Assembly (NCBI GenBank): GCA_900556795.1
Contig: USQD01000044.1
Location: forward strand, 1 to 11,060
Length of the DNA: 11,060 bases
Reading direction: 5' to 3'
DNA from: an uncultured Prevotella sp.
GTDB taxonomy: Bacteria > Bacteroidota > Bacteroidia > Bacteroidales > Bacteroidaceae
Positions 1 through 7,700 of the stretch are shown piece by piece (position 1 is the first letter of the stretch; the number at the start of each line of letters is the position of its first letter). Below the pieces are notes generated by a model. The model did no database searches, was not told the DNA's origin, and saw only the letters and a list, made by a program, of their open reading frames with translations. A program made the translations under genes and the position numbers.

Positions 1-25
1 TTGTATTAAAATCTAAATTATTGCG

Positions 26-33
26 CAAAGTTA
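26..33 (-). promoter_or_regulatory. Bacteroidetes -7 box for a gene left of the window
   Basis: On the minus strand this reads TAACTTTG, an exact match to the Bacteroidetes sigma-ABfr -7 consensus TAnnTTTG, followed by GCGCAA. No TTTG -33 element is seen at the usual 19-21 base distance. The box lies 134 bases or more past the end of the nrnA-like gene and points out of the left edge, so it would serve a minus-strand gene outside the window. The short motif can occur by chance in AT-rich DNA. Confidence 0.45.
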
Positions 34-34
34 C

Positions 35-116
35 AAAAAAGAAAAGACAACACCGAGAGGAATAGGAGGATTTTATTATAATTTATCACTTATTATCATC
101 CAAATGCCTCTTTCGG
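35..116 (-). terminator. possible weak terminator after the nrnA-like gene
   Basis: Plus-strand bases 53-60 (ccgagagg) are complementary to 107-116 (cctctttcgg) if two bases bulge, giving an 8-bp stem with a long loop of about 46 bases. In the minus-strand transcript this stem is followed by a U-rich run (49 down to 35, mostly T). The U tract suits intrinsic termination, but the long loop and the bulge make the structure weak. It is offered only because it sits between the nrnA-like gene and the next -7 box. Confidence 0.22.
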
Positions 117-141
117 GGTTGTTTCTTCTTATTTTTTCACT

Positions 142-188
142 ATTTGCCGGATTTATACCCGAAGTTTTACTTCAATAAATCGGCAAAT
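142..188 (-). repeat. nested inverted repeat across the nrnA stop codon
   Basis: Plus-strand 142-155 and 176-188 are complementary over 13 base pairs with a single bulged G at 150 (arms atttgccg-attta and taaat-cggcaaat). Inside them, 161-165 (gaagt) pairs with 169-173 (acttc) around a 3-base loop. The stop codon of the nrnA-like gene (167-169) lies in this inner hairpin. No T-rich tail follows the outer stem on the minus strand, so it is not a standard intrinsic terminator. It may instead act as a 3'-end stabilising or processing structure. The complementarity is seen directly; the role is inferred. Confidence 0.5.
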
Positions 189-1207
189 GCCATAATGGCT
201 TTCTGGGCTATCAGCTCAGCTTCTTCTATGCTGCAAAGCAATTTGCCACCCGATGCGTTGAGATGACCGCCACCATTGAAGAATTGCTCTGCCATCTTAT
301 TGCATGGGAAATCATCTACCGAACGGAGACTTACCAGAATACGGTTGTCGATATCGGTATCCTCACGAAGAGAGATAGAAAGCTTATGTCCCTTGATGGT
401 AAGAGGTACATTCACCAATCCTTCCAAATCGCCCTTGATGAAATCATATTCCTTCAATTCCTTGCGGGTAACGGTATAATAACTGGCATGAAGAGACTCT
501 ATGACCTGCAACTTCTCGTTCATCAGATGACCACGGAAGCGGACTGCAGACACACGGGCGTTATTGAATACGTTGCGATATATCTTATCCTTATCGATTC
601 CCTTGGTTAGCAACTGGCAGATGATATAATAGATGTCCGGATTAGAAGAATTATATGTAAATCCACCGGTATCAGTCATCATACCGCAATAAACGCAGGT
701 TGCCCAGGTCTTATCCAGCTCAGGGAAACCACCCAACTGCCATACCAATCGGAACACCAGTTCGCTGGCACTGCTGGCATGTGGCTGGGAAATCATCAGC
801 TTAGCCTCCAGATTAGGAGCCAGATGATGGTCTATTACAATGCGCTGCGCCTTGCAGTCTGCAAGAACATGATCCATTTCATCAAGACGTCCTGTGCTGC
901 CAAAGTCAACACAGAACACGAGATCAGCCTCATCAAATGCCTGCTGCACCTTCTCGGGATGCTTATCATATCTTACTATGTCAATACAACCAGGCAACCA
1001 GGAAATACCATCAGGTATCATATCCGGTACACAAACCATTGGCTTCTTGCCTAGAGAGCGCAAATAATAAGCCCATCCCAAGGATGAGCCAACCGCATCG
1101 CCATCAGGTGACTTATGGGCACAGATAACAATACGACGAGAAGCCGCTATAGTCTCACGGAGAATAGCGGCTTCCTGATCTGATAATATGTTTAAATTAA
1201 TATCCAT
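167..1207 (-). CDS. nrnA: DHH/DHHA1 phosphoesterase, NrnA-like (nanoRNase / pAp phosphatase)
   Basis: This is a cytoplasmic metal-dependent phosphoesterase. The family removes nucleotides from 2-5 nt RNA fragments and dephosphorylates 3',5'-pAp; some members cleave linear or cyclic dinucleotides. The N-terminal DHH domain shows the manganese ligands: H31, D35 and D37 in AHKSPDGDAVGSS, D101 in VDFGSTGRLD, D126-H127-H128, and D179 in MTDTGG. The C-terminal DHHA1 domain carries GGGHLNASGG (312-321), which binds substrate. At 346 residues it is close to the usual NrnA length and has no membrane segments, PAS or GGDEF domain, unlike GdpP. It starts 9 bases after the nucleotidyltransferase stop, so the two genes are probably co-transcribed. 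The family is certain. The exact substrate is inferred, and the symbol is given on family resemblance only. Confidence 0.9.
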   Translation of the reverse strand: MDINLNILSDQEAAILRETIAASRRIVICAHKSPDGDAVGSSLGWAYYLRSLGKKPMVCVPDMIPDGISWLPGCIDIVRYDKHPEKVQQAFDEADLVFCVDFGSTGRLDEMDHVLADCKAQRIVIDHHLAPNLEAKLMISQPHASSASELVFRLVWQLGGFPELDKTWATCVYCGMMTDTGGFTYNSSNPDIYYIICQLLTKGIDKDKIYRNVFNNARVSAVRFRGHLMNEKLQVIESLHASYYTVTRKELKEYDFIKGDLEGLVNVPLTIKGHKLSISLREDTDIDNRILVSLRSVDDFPCNKMAEQFFNGGGHLNASGGKLLCSIEEAELIAQKAIMAFADLLK

Positions 1208-1216
1208 CTAACTGAA

Positions 1217-2128
1217 TTAGAAGAGTTTGTTTGGATATACACCCTCATCAATAAGACTCTGAATCTTATCAACAACACTCTGACGGTCTGCTGCATAAGT
1301 TACACCAAACCACTTACTTGTAGTATCGAGAACCTTAACAGTAGAAGTACCCTCGTTGATGAGTTTGTTGACCATCAATGGGATGAAGAATTCTGCCTTC
1401 TTGTTCTCCATGTTCTTAGGATCGCTCAAGAACTCCTTGAAGTAAGCCTCGCTGTGCTCGAAGTAATCAGGTGTGAAGCCCCAAACATTCATAGAAACAG
1501 GTGTGTTGTCCTCAACAGCAACCCACTTGCCTTCCTCGTCCTTGTAAGATACCTTACCATCGATGCGCATAATTTCAGTGCGCTCAACGCAAGTGGTCAG
1601 GTTTTCCTTATCATCCTTAGAGCAGATACCACGAGCTACAGTACCATTGTCGCTCAAGGTGTTGCCTACACGGAAACCAACCATAGCATAACGGTTCTGA
1701 CTACCCTCTGGAAGTTCAGAGAGGAACTTGCCCATAACCATGAAGCAATCGCGATTGTAGAAGTCATCGCAGTTGATTACGCAGAAAGGTTCCTTGATGA
1801 TATCCTTAGCCATCAATACTGCATGGTTAGTACCCCATGGCTTCTCTCGACCTTCTGGTACGCTGAATCCCTCTGGGAGGTCGTCCAATGCCTGGAAGCA
1901 GAGCTCTGCAGGAATATGACCTTCGTACTTAGAGAGGATTTTCTCACGGAACTGATCTTCGAAATCCTTACGGATAACGAAAACGATCTTTCCAAAACCA
2001 GCCTGAATAGCATCGTAGATACTGTAATCCATAATAGTCTCACCATTAGGACCCAGACCATCGAGCTGTTTCAAACCACCGTAACGGCTACCCATACCAG
2101 CAGCCAAAAGCAATAATGTAGGTTTCAT
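1217..2128 (-). CDS. nucleotidyltransferase family protein (NTP_transferase fold), substrate unknown
   Basis: This 303-residue soluble protein is probably an enzyme that transfers a nucleotide from an NTP to a sugar phosphate or similar phosphate. The N-terminal signature LAAGMGSRYGGLKQ (8-21) is the NTP-binding loop with its G-x-G-x-R core. PWGTNHAVL (97-105) and NCDDFY (119-124, metal-binding D121/D122) match the middle motifs of the glucose-1-phosphate thymidylyl/uridylyltransferase superfamily. MNVWGF and a later KWFGVTYAADR segment resemble the acceptor side. There is no C-terminal left-handed beta-helix or second domain, so it is a bare catalytic unit. No polysaccharide or lipid-sugar genes lie nearby to identify the acceptor. 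It is first in a two-gene unit with the NrnA-like gene and has its own promoter candidate at 2172-2179. The family is sure; naming it RmlA, GalU or MurU-like would go beyond the evidence. Confidence 0.9.
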   Translation of the reverse strand: MKPTLLLLAAGMGSRYGGLKQLDGLGPNGETIMDYSIYDAIQAGFGKIVFVIRKDFEDQFREKILSKYEGHIPAELCFQALDDLPEGFSVPEGREKPWGTNHAVLMAKDIIKEPFCVINCDDFYNRDCFMVMGKFLSELPEGSQNRYAMVGFRVGNTLSDNGTVARGICSKDDKENLTTCVERTEIMRIDGKVSYKDEEGKWVAVEDNTPVSMNVWGFTPDYFEHSEAYFKEFLSDPKNMENKKAEFFIPLMVNKLINEGTSTVKVLDTTSKWFGVTYAADRQSVVDKIQSLIDEGVYPNKLF

Positions 2129-2171
2129 ATTGTATATATTTTAAATAGTTGATACCAAAAGAATACCGATG

Positions 2172-2179
2172 CAAAAGTA
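2172..2179 (-). promoter_or_regulatory. -7 box of the nucleotidyltransferase-nrnA unit
   Basis: The minus strand reads TACTTTTG followed by CATCGG, an exact match to the Bacteroidetes -7 consensus TAnnTTTG. It ends 44 bases before the ATG at 2128. A transcription start near 2166 would give a leader of about 37 bases that is AT-rich and has no Shine-Dalgarno sequence, as is normal in this phylum. No clear TTTG -33 element is seen around 2199-2203, which may mean that an activator is needed; see the palindrome at 2221-2234. Confidence 0.6.
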
Positions 2180-2220
2180 CAAAAAAATATGCACGTAGCG
2201 GAATTTTTCTATCACTTTTT

Positions 2221-2234
2221 TTGATTTACATCAA
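2221..2234. promoter_or_regulatory. FNR/CRP-type palindrome TTGAT-N4-ATCAA
   Basis: The sequence ttgat-ttac-atcaa is a perfect 5+5 inverted repeat with a 4-base gap and matches the consensus of enterobacterial FNR sites exactly. Its centre (2227.5) is about 61 bases upstream of the transcription start predicted from the -7 box at 2172-2179. That is a spacing typical of class I activation by CRP/FNR proteins. Bacteroidales encode several CRP/FNR-family regulators, but their operators need not match the E. coli consensus. The palindrome is observed; its use as an operator for the nucleotidyltransferase unit is inferred. Confidence 0.35.
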
Positions 2235-2274
2235 CATTTGAACGTTTTGTGGAGTTTTACATACCAAAAATGGA

Positions 2275-2361
2275 AGCTTTTGCCCTTTCAGGGCGCATTA
2301 TTATTGGTATTTAAGACCCAGGGCGATGCCCTGGGCTAGGAGCTTCTGCCCCTTCGGGGCG
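2275..2361. repeat. cluster of three GC-rich palindromes, REP-like intergenic element
   Basis: Three perfect short hairpins lie in tandem in AT-rich DNA: 2282-2294 (gccct-ttc-agggc), 2317-2335 (cccagggc-gat-gccctggg, 8-bp stem) and 2348-2360 (gcccc-ttc-ggggc). The first and third belong to 21-base direct copies (2275-2295 and 2341-2361) that match at 18 of 21 positions. Two of the three differences are a paired t-a to c-g change inside the stem. The element sits 18 bases past the tamL-like stop codon. It resembles the palindromic intergenic repeats that I recall being scattered in Bacteroidales genomes. It could also protect or end the tamL transcript, but no T tract follows on the minus strand. 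Confidence 0.6.
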
Positions 2362-2378
2362 TGTGGGGACTAACTTAC

Positions 2379-4778
2379 TCAGAACGGATAACCCACGGCA
2401 AGATGCAGGCTCTGATTCTTCTTGAAGCTAGGGATGTTATAGAAGCCGCTCTTACCGGTATCGTATGGCAGATGCAAGCCGATTCCCCAATCTACACGAA
2501 CCACAAACATACCCATATCGTAACGGATACCCACACCGGTGCCTACAGCCATCTGCTTATAGAACTCTCCGAACTTGAAGGCTTCATTCTCTGAGAGATC
2601 AGCATCCTTCATCCATACATTTCCAGCATCCAGGAACAGAGCACCGTAAAGGTCGCCCCAAATGCGGGGACGATACTCCAGATTTGCCTGGAACTTGATA
2701 TCACCCGTACGCAGGATATTGGCATATTTATTACTCAGGTCACTATAATCCTGCTTACCCGGACCGATACCTCGCACATTAAAGGCTCTGATGCTGTTGG
2801 CTCCTCCCACATAGAACATCTCGGTATATGGAGCCTGACTTGAGTTGCCGTAGCTCCAGATGACACCTGCATTGAGATGGGCAACAAGGGTAGAAGTAGG
2901 ATTCAACGTCCAATACTTCACGAAATCCGTCTCCATCTTAAAAAACTGAGAGTACTCATTCTTGAACATCGTCTTGCCATCCTCGCTCCATTTCTTACCC
3001 GCCAGGAGATAGCCCAACGACAGGACATTACCGGCTTCGCTTACGGTCGTAGACCAGACTATAGGACTGCGATACTTCTGGGCACTGCGATAGGTATAGG
3101 TATAACTCATCTTCGGAATGAAGCGGTCAGCCATCGAAGTTGCCACATATACATTATTATTCATGATACTGTCAAACTTCGGTGAAGTATAATTCATATA
3201 CTCATACGAAAGAATCAGCGGACTGAACGAATGGCGATGCTGATATGATGTTGCCCAATCGTAAGTCAGCTCTCCTCCAGCCACATGGCGGCGGAAATAA
3301 CCGGCACGGTTCAATATGTTCATAGACGCCTTCAGCGTTGTTGTTGGTGTACCATAGTAACGATGGGGTATATGACCGTTTCTGAATCTGCGCTCGTTCT
3401 GCGCCATCGTACGGAAAGCATTCCAAGGGGTTATGATACTTGGGAAGGAAAGTGAGACATCCGAACCGAATTCATACGAATTGATCTTGCTGGAACTACC
3501 TCCCTGCCCGTTGATGGTTTGCCATTCATGCGAACCATGGAAGTTGATATCGAGTTTCTCGCCTCCACGGAAAGCATTGCGTTTGGTCAAACCAACAACT
3601 AGTTCCGGACCTACTCTTCCCGTCGTCTTACCCTTGGCATTCGCCTCTATATAGAAGTCGTACGGTTTGTCAAACACCAGGTCGATGTTGGCATCCAGGG
3701 TGTCACGGTACTGAATATTTCCCAAACTGTCTATCACCTGGGTAGTACGGGGAACATACTGCACATTGGTATAACTGAAGAGTCCCATTGACTGCAATCC
3801 CGCCTTTGCCCTCGTCTCATCATCCACCATATAGAGTTTGCGAGGACGGAGTTTCAATTCTCTGAGCACCACGCCGGCACGAATCGGCATCTTCTTACCT
3901 GCATAGCGGAACTTCAGGTAGCGGCGCACGAAAGAATCGGTCATCTCCTCCATAAACTGCTTCTTGAAGTTGATGTTGATGTTGCCGATATACCATTGTC
4001 GTGTTGCCTCTGGCTCGATGCTGTCCACCATCGCCAGACGAAGATTCACCTTTCCAGACGTATTTACCGTATCAGCAAGATAAGATGCATAACCGTTCTG
4101 ATAGAAGTAATAACCATGATTACGGAAAAGTCGGGTAAGTCGCTGGCGCTCCTGCTCCAAAGACGAAACCTTGAAAGGACGTCCCTTCTTGATGATAGCC
4201 TCCGACATGGTTGAGTCGATAAGTTGCCTGCCATGCTCTGGGAAATTGAGATAAGCGATGGAATCCAATCTCCACAGATGTCCCAAATCCACCTTATAAG
4301 CCACCTTGGCTTCTTTCGGATTACTCTGGGTAAGCACCTCATAATCTATCTTGCCATTGAAATACCCCAACTTATCGAGCTGATGTTCTGCCACCTGTGC
4401 TCTCAACTGTGGATTCACATTAGCCATCAATTTAGGTTTCGAGCCGAATACCTTGGTAATCCATCGCGAGAGTGCATCATCCGATTGGGAAAAGGCATTC
4501 CATACCCATAAGCGGACAGGAAATGGTGTACGATAATAGCTGCTTCCCATGAAAGCACCCGTAGGCGCTGAAGCCAGGGCATACTCCATCTCCTCCTTCA
4601 CCGAATCAGCATACGGATTCGCCTCATAATTGGTGTATTCTATAGGCTTCAATCCTGCAAAAAGCTGCTCGCCTTCCTTCAGGGCACTCGTTGAGGAGCA
4701 CCCTGTAAACAAAAAGCTGGACAGCATCACCGATACTGCTATATATATAATAAGGTGAAGTCGATTCTTCTTTCTCAT
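2379..4778 (-). CDS. tamL: TamL-like outer-membrane lipoprotein, BamA/TamA (Omp85) family
   Basis: This is a predicted outer-membrane 16-stranded barrel that partners TamB. Residues 1-27 form a lipoprotein signal: basic start MRKKNR, hydrophobic core, and lipobox LFTGC with the lipidated C27. The residues after C27 (SSTSAL) are not acidic, so the surface-export signal of Bacteroidetes lipoproteins is not evident. Residues about 120-375 look like POTRA repeats (for example DKLGYFNGKIDYEV and SMGLFSYTNVQYV), followed by the barrel. NAFRGGEKLDINF (401-413) is a typical Omp85 strand, and VRGI at 668-671 corresponds to the conserved VRG(F/Y) lid-loop motif. The chain ends in VGYPF with the terminal Phe of an outer-membrane beta-signal. 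At 799 residues it is longer than E. coli TamA (about 577). The start lies 14 bases after the tamB stop. Lipidation plus tamB linkage favours TamL over BamA. Confidence 0.88.
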   Translation of the reverse strand: MRKKNRLHLIIYIAVSVMLSSFLFTGCSSTSALKEGEQLFAGLKPIEYTNYEANPYADSVKEEMEYALASAPTGAFMGSSYYRTPFPVRLWVWNAFSQSDDALSRWITKVFGSKPKLMANVNPQLRAQVAEHQLDKLGYFNGKIDYEVLTQSNPKEAKVAYKVDLGHLWRLDSIAYLNFPEHGRQLIDSTMSEAIIKKGRPFKVSSLEQERQRLTRLFRNHGYYFYQNGYASYLADTVNTSGKVNLRLAMVDSIEPEATRQWYIGNININFKKQFMEEMTDSFVRRYLKFRYAGKKMPIRAGVVLRELKLRPRKLYMVDDETRAKAGLQSMGLFSYTNVQYVPRTTQVIDSLGNIQYRDTLDANIDLVFDKPYDFYIEANAKGKTTGRVGPELVVGLTKRNAFRGGEKLDINFHGSHEWQTINGQGGSSSKINSYEFGSDVSLSFPSIITPWNAFRTMAQNERRFRNGHIPHRYYGTPTTTLKASMNILNRAGYFRRHVAGGELTYDWATSYQHRHSFSPLILSYEYMNYTSPKFDSIMNNNVYVATSMADRFIPKMSYTYTYRSAQKYRSPIVWSTTVSEAGNVLSLGYLLAGKKWSEDGKTMFKNEYSQFFKMETDFVKYWTLNPTSTLVAHLNAGVIWSYGNSSQAPYTEMFYVGGANSIRAFNVRGIGPGKQDYSDLSNKYANILRTGDIKFQANLEYRPRIWGDLYGALFLDAGNVWMKDADLSENEAFKFGEFYKQMAVGTGVGIRYDMGMFVVRVDWGIGLHLPYDTGKSGFYNIPSFKKNQSLHLAVGYPF

Positions 4779-4792
4779 ATCACTAACTTATT

Positions 4793-7700
4793 TTACTTGG
4801 TCTTCAAAGGGTCGAACATCTGCGATGTCTTTGCCTTGTTAATCGTATCTTTCCCGGTTCCCGGGGATGCCAGAGAGTCTTTCTTGATTCCCGGAACTGG
4901 CGAAGGGGCTTGTATCTGCTGCTTATCAGCCTTCAGTCTAAAGATATCAGTAAACTTGGAAAGCTTTCTGCGCCAGGTGAAACCACCGCCATATTCACCA
5001 ATCTGTCCATCCAGCCAATCGTAGGTATTGGCATTATAAAAGGCTCTTACATACATACTGGCTCCTTCGTTGAGTCGATACTGCACTTCCACGTTATTAA
5101 AGAAGGTCTCATTCTTGTTGGCATTCTCCAATTCGGCACCAGTTGATACCTGTCCGCCCACCGAGAAGCTCAAGCGATTGTTAAAGAATCGCTTGGCAAA
5201 CTTAAAGTTATAATCAGTATGTGTGGCTCCAGCTGCATTGGTCTGGTTATCCACCGACATACCAACATCAAGTCCGATACTTCTCATGGCTGTACCGGCA
5301 ATATTGTTGATTTCCGAATTAAGGAAGGAAGTCAAGGCACTATTCATAGAGAACGAACTGGTAGAACCACCCGCCAGATACATACCCGAAACCAGCATCG
5401 TGATGGCTATCTTGCCTCGCTCCTCAACACTCATCGAACTCAACTCGTCCTGAACGGTCTGGTCGTTCGAAGCAGAGATGATGAACTGGATGCCCGGTTT
5501 CTCCAAGGTCTGGCTCAGTTTTACTCCGCATACGAAATCTACCGAACGTCCACTACCCTCACCCTCGTTGACGGTAGTCTTGATGTCCTCCGTTGCCGTA
5601 ATATTCAGGGTAGGATTAAACGGATCACCCGTAAACTGGATATAGCTTCCATCCTGGATATCAAAGGTCTTCAATGGAATGATAGGCAAGGAATACTTCA
5701 TCTCACCATCATTCAAGGTATATCTACCCGTCAATCTGATACCGTCAGCCGTATTGTACCGCATCTGCAAATTGCCTCCTCCCATCAGATCCACATAATT
5801 GGTCTTATCTGCATTCAAGGCACACAAGATACGTGCCGACTCGTCGATAGACATGCTCAGCAACATATCCAAACCATCCAGTGCCGGTTTCTGGACCACA
5901 ACTTCCTTACCGCTCTTAAAGTTGGTAAACTTCACAAGCTCATCCAGCTGATTATCGGTGGTCAACTCCGACTCACGCAGGATATAGGTCATATCGGTCT
6001 TACCCAATACATCCAGCTTACCCATCATCTTCAGATTAGACAAGGAGCCCTGCATACTTCCGAGGAAATTGACATAAGCCTTACCGAAAGCTTCAGAACG
6101 TGCATTCTCCTGAGCATCTATCAGCAGGAAGTCCTGCGCCCTCATACGGATATTGAGCTTCATATTCTCAACATCAGTAAAGTCGAGAGCACCCTGGATA
6201 TTGAGCGGACTCTCATTATTGGCATACATCATGAAGTTCTCAAAGAGCAGCTTACTGTCAGTGATACGCACCGGGTCGTTGGCAAAGCGCATGGAAATAC
6301 CGTATGGCACACTCACCAGATAAGCAGAATCGAGATATACCTCACCATCAATGTCAAGATTACTCAAGGCGCCCTTCATCTTCAAGGCACCTTCGCCATA
6401 TCCCTTCAAACCAAGAAGCTGGTCGGGTACGAAACCATTGATGAAGTGAAGCGGGAGTTTCTCCAGTCCTACCTCTGCATCCAACTCACCGGCACCCTCC
6501 GATTTGTAGGTACCCGTAACGGTAGCCACCTCATTACCATCATAGGTAAGGGTAGCATCTACATAGTGAGAGCCGTCACTCTTTGGCATATAGGTGAACT
6601 CAGAACCCACATTACCCATCCTACAATGCTCGTAGGTCATATTATCAATCTTCAGATTAGAAGATACGGAGAGTTTCTCCTTCGTCTGGATTACGTGGAA
6701 GTCACCGTCCATGATACCCGTAATATCCGGCATATATGGAATCACACTCAACACCTTGTCCAGGTTAAACTGACTCATGCTGACAGTAATATCCTGCAAG
6801 GCATCCTCATTTTCATCATTGGAATAGAGACGCATACCCATACTGCCTGATGCAGCCTTCAGCACAAGATCGGCAGATACACGGCCATCATTACTCAACA
6901 TCACATAGTTGGAATCATTAGCTACAAATTCCTTATAACCCAATATCGGATGCGTATCAATCAAGGAAAGTTTAACACCATTAGGCTGCAACATGGCAGC
7001 CAGTCCGACATCTACACCCAGTTTGTTGGCTGCGTCATAGATACGTGCCTTGACATTGGAACCATGCTCCTGAACCTCGCCATCTACCAAAGCACGGAAC
7101 ACATACTGCGGATTGTGCTTATTGTTCTGAACACGTGCCGAATAACGGATAGTATCTCCCTGCGTATGGACCAAGGCACGGATGGTATCCAGCTGTATGC
7201 CACTTGCTACCAGGGAATCGATATTCATATAACCTTCAAGTCCAGCCAAAGGCGAAGCATTCAAATCCATTTCTACAGACTTGAAGTCATATCCCATGTA
7301 TTTGATGAAGCGAGAAATGAAATTATCCCTGCCGGTAGAGAGATAGATATGTCCGAGCGGGAAGCTGTTACGTATCTGAACCTGATCGATGCGACGGTTC
7401 TTAAACTGCTTCCACAATTCCTTCTGCAATCCCACCACTCTATCGAAGAGCATCTGATATCCACCATGCGCATCCATGTTCAGGCGGAAATCACCACAGG
7501 AAGCAATGGCATGGGTAGTATCCCTAGTGGTCAGCACATCCAGATTCACTCCTACCGGACGATAGACATTATCTCCTGCTCTTACGGTAATATCGTCCAT
7601 AGAGGCCCATATCTTATGGTTATCCTTTAAATCTGAATGAATATCAATCTGTCCACAAAGAGAAACGTCTACAGGCTTTTGGGTTACCTGTAACTGATAC

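Noticed and set aside
1454..2116. Plus-strand open frame of 220 codons opposite the nucleotidyltransferase
   Set aside because: It is in exact codon register with a well-supported gene whose motifs are intact, shows no recognisable family, and has no promoter in front of it. The frames at 263-610 (opposite nrnA) and 10243-10710 (opposite fabG) are rejected on the same grounds.
2317..2335. The 8-bp central hairpin as an ordinary intrinsic terminator of tamL
   Set aside because: On the minus strand the stem is followed by TCTTAAATACC rather than a U run, and two further hairpins flank it. A repeat element explains the set better, although it may still affect the transcript end.
2282..2360. Spaced palindromes as a minimal CRISPR array
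   Set aside because: There are only three short palindromes of two different types, with dissimilar spacing and no cas gene nearby.
2361..2594. Small plus-strand frame starting in the palindrome cluster
   Set aside because: It runs from the repeat straight into the 3' end of the tamL-like gene on the other strand, has an unnatural Thr/His-rich product, and no plus-strand promoter is visible.
4739..4752. AT dinucleotide run as a phase-variable repeat in the tamL start region
   Set aside because: It is only a few TA units long and encodes hydrophobic residues (Ile, Tyr) of the signal peptide. It is too short to expect slippage.
5219..6850. Plus-strand open frame of 543 codons opposite tamB, which could pass for an overlapping gene
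   Set aside because: It lies in exact codon register opposite tamB, so it stays open simply because tamB avoids TTA, CTA and TCA codons here. Its product is rich in His, Ile, Thr and Gln, with no domain, signal or motif. The shorter plus-strand frames at 6950-7630 and 9113-9427 have the same register and the same explanation.
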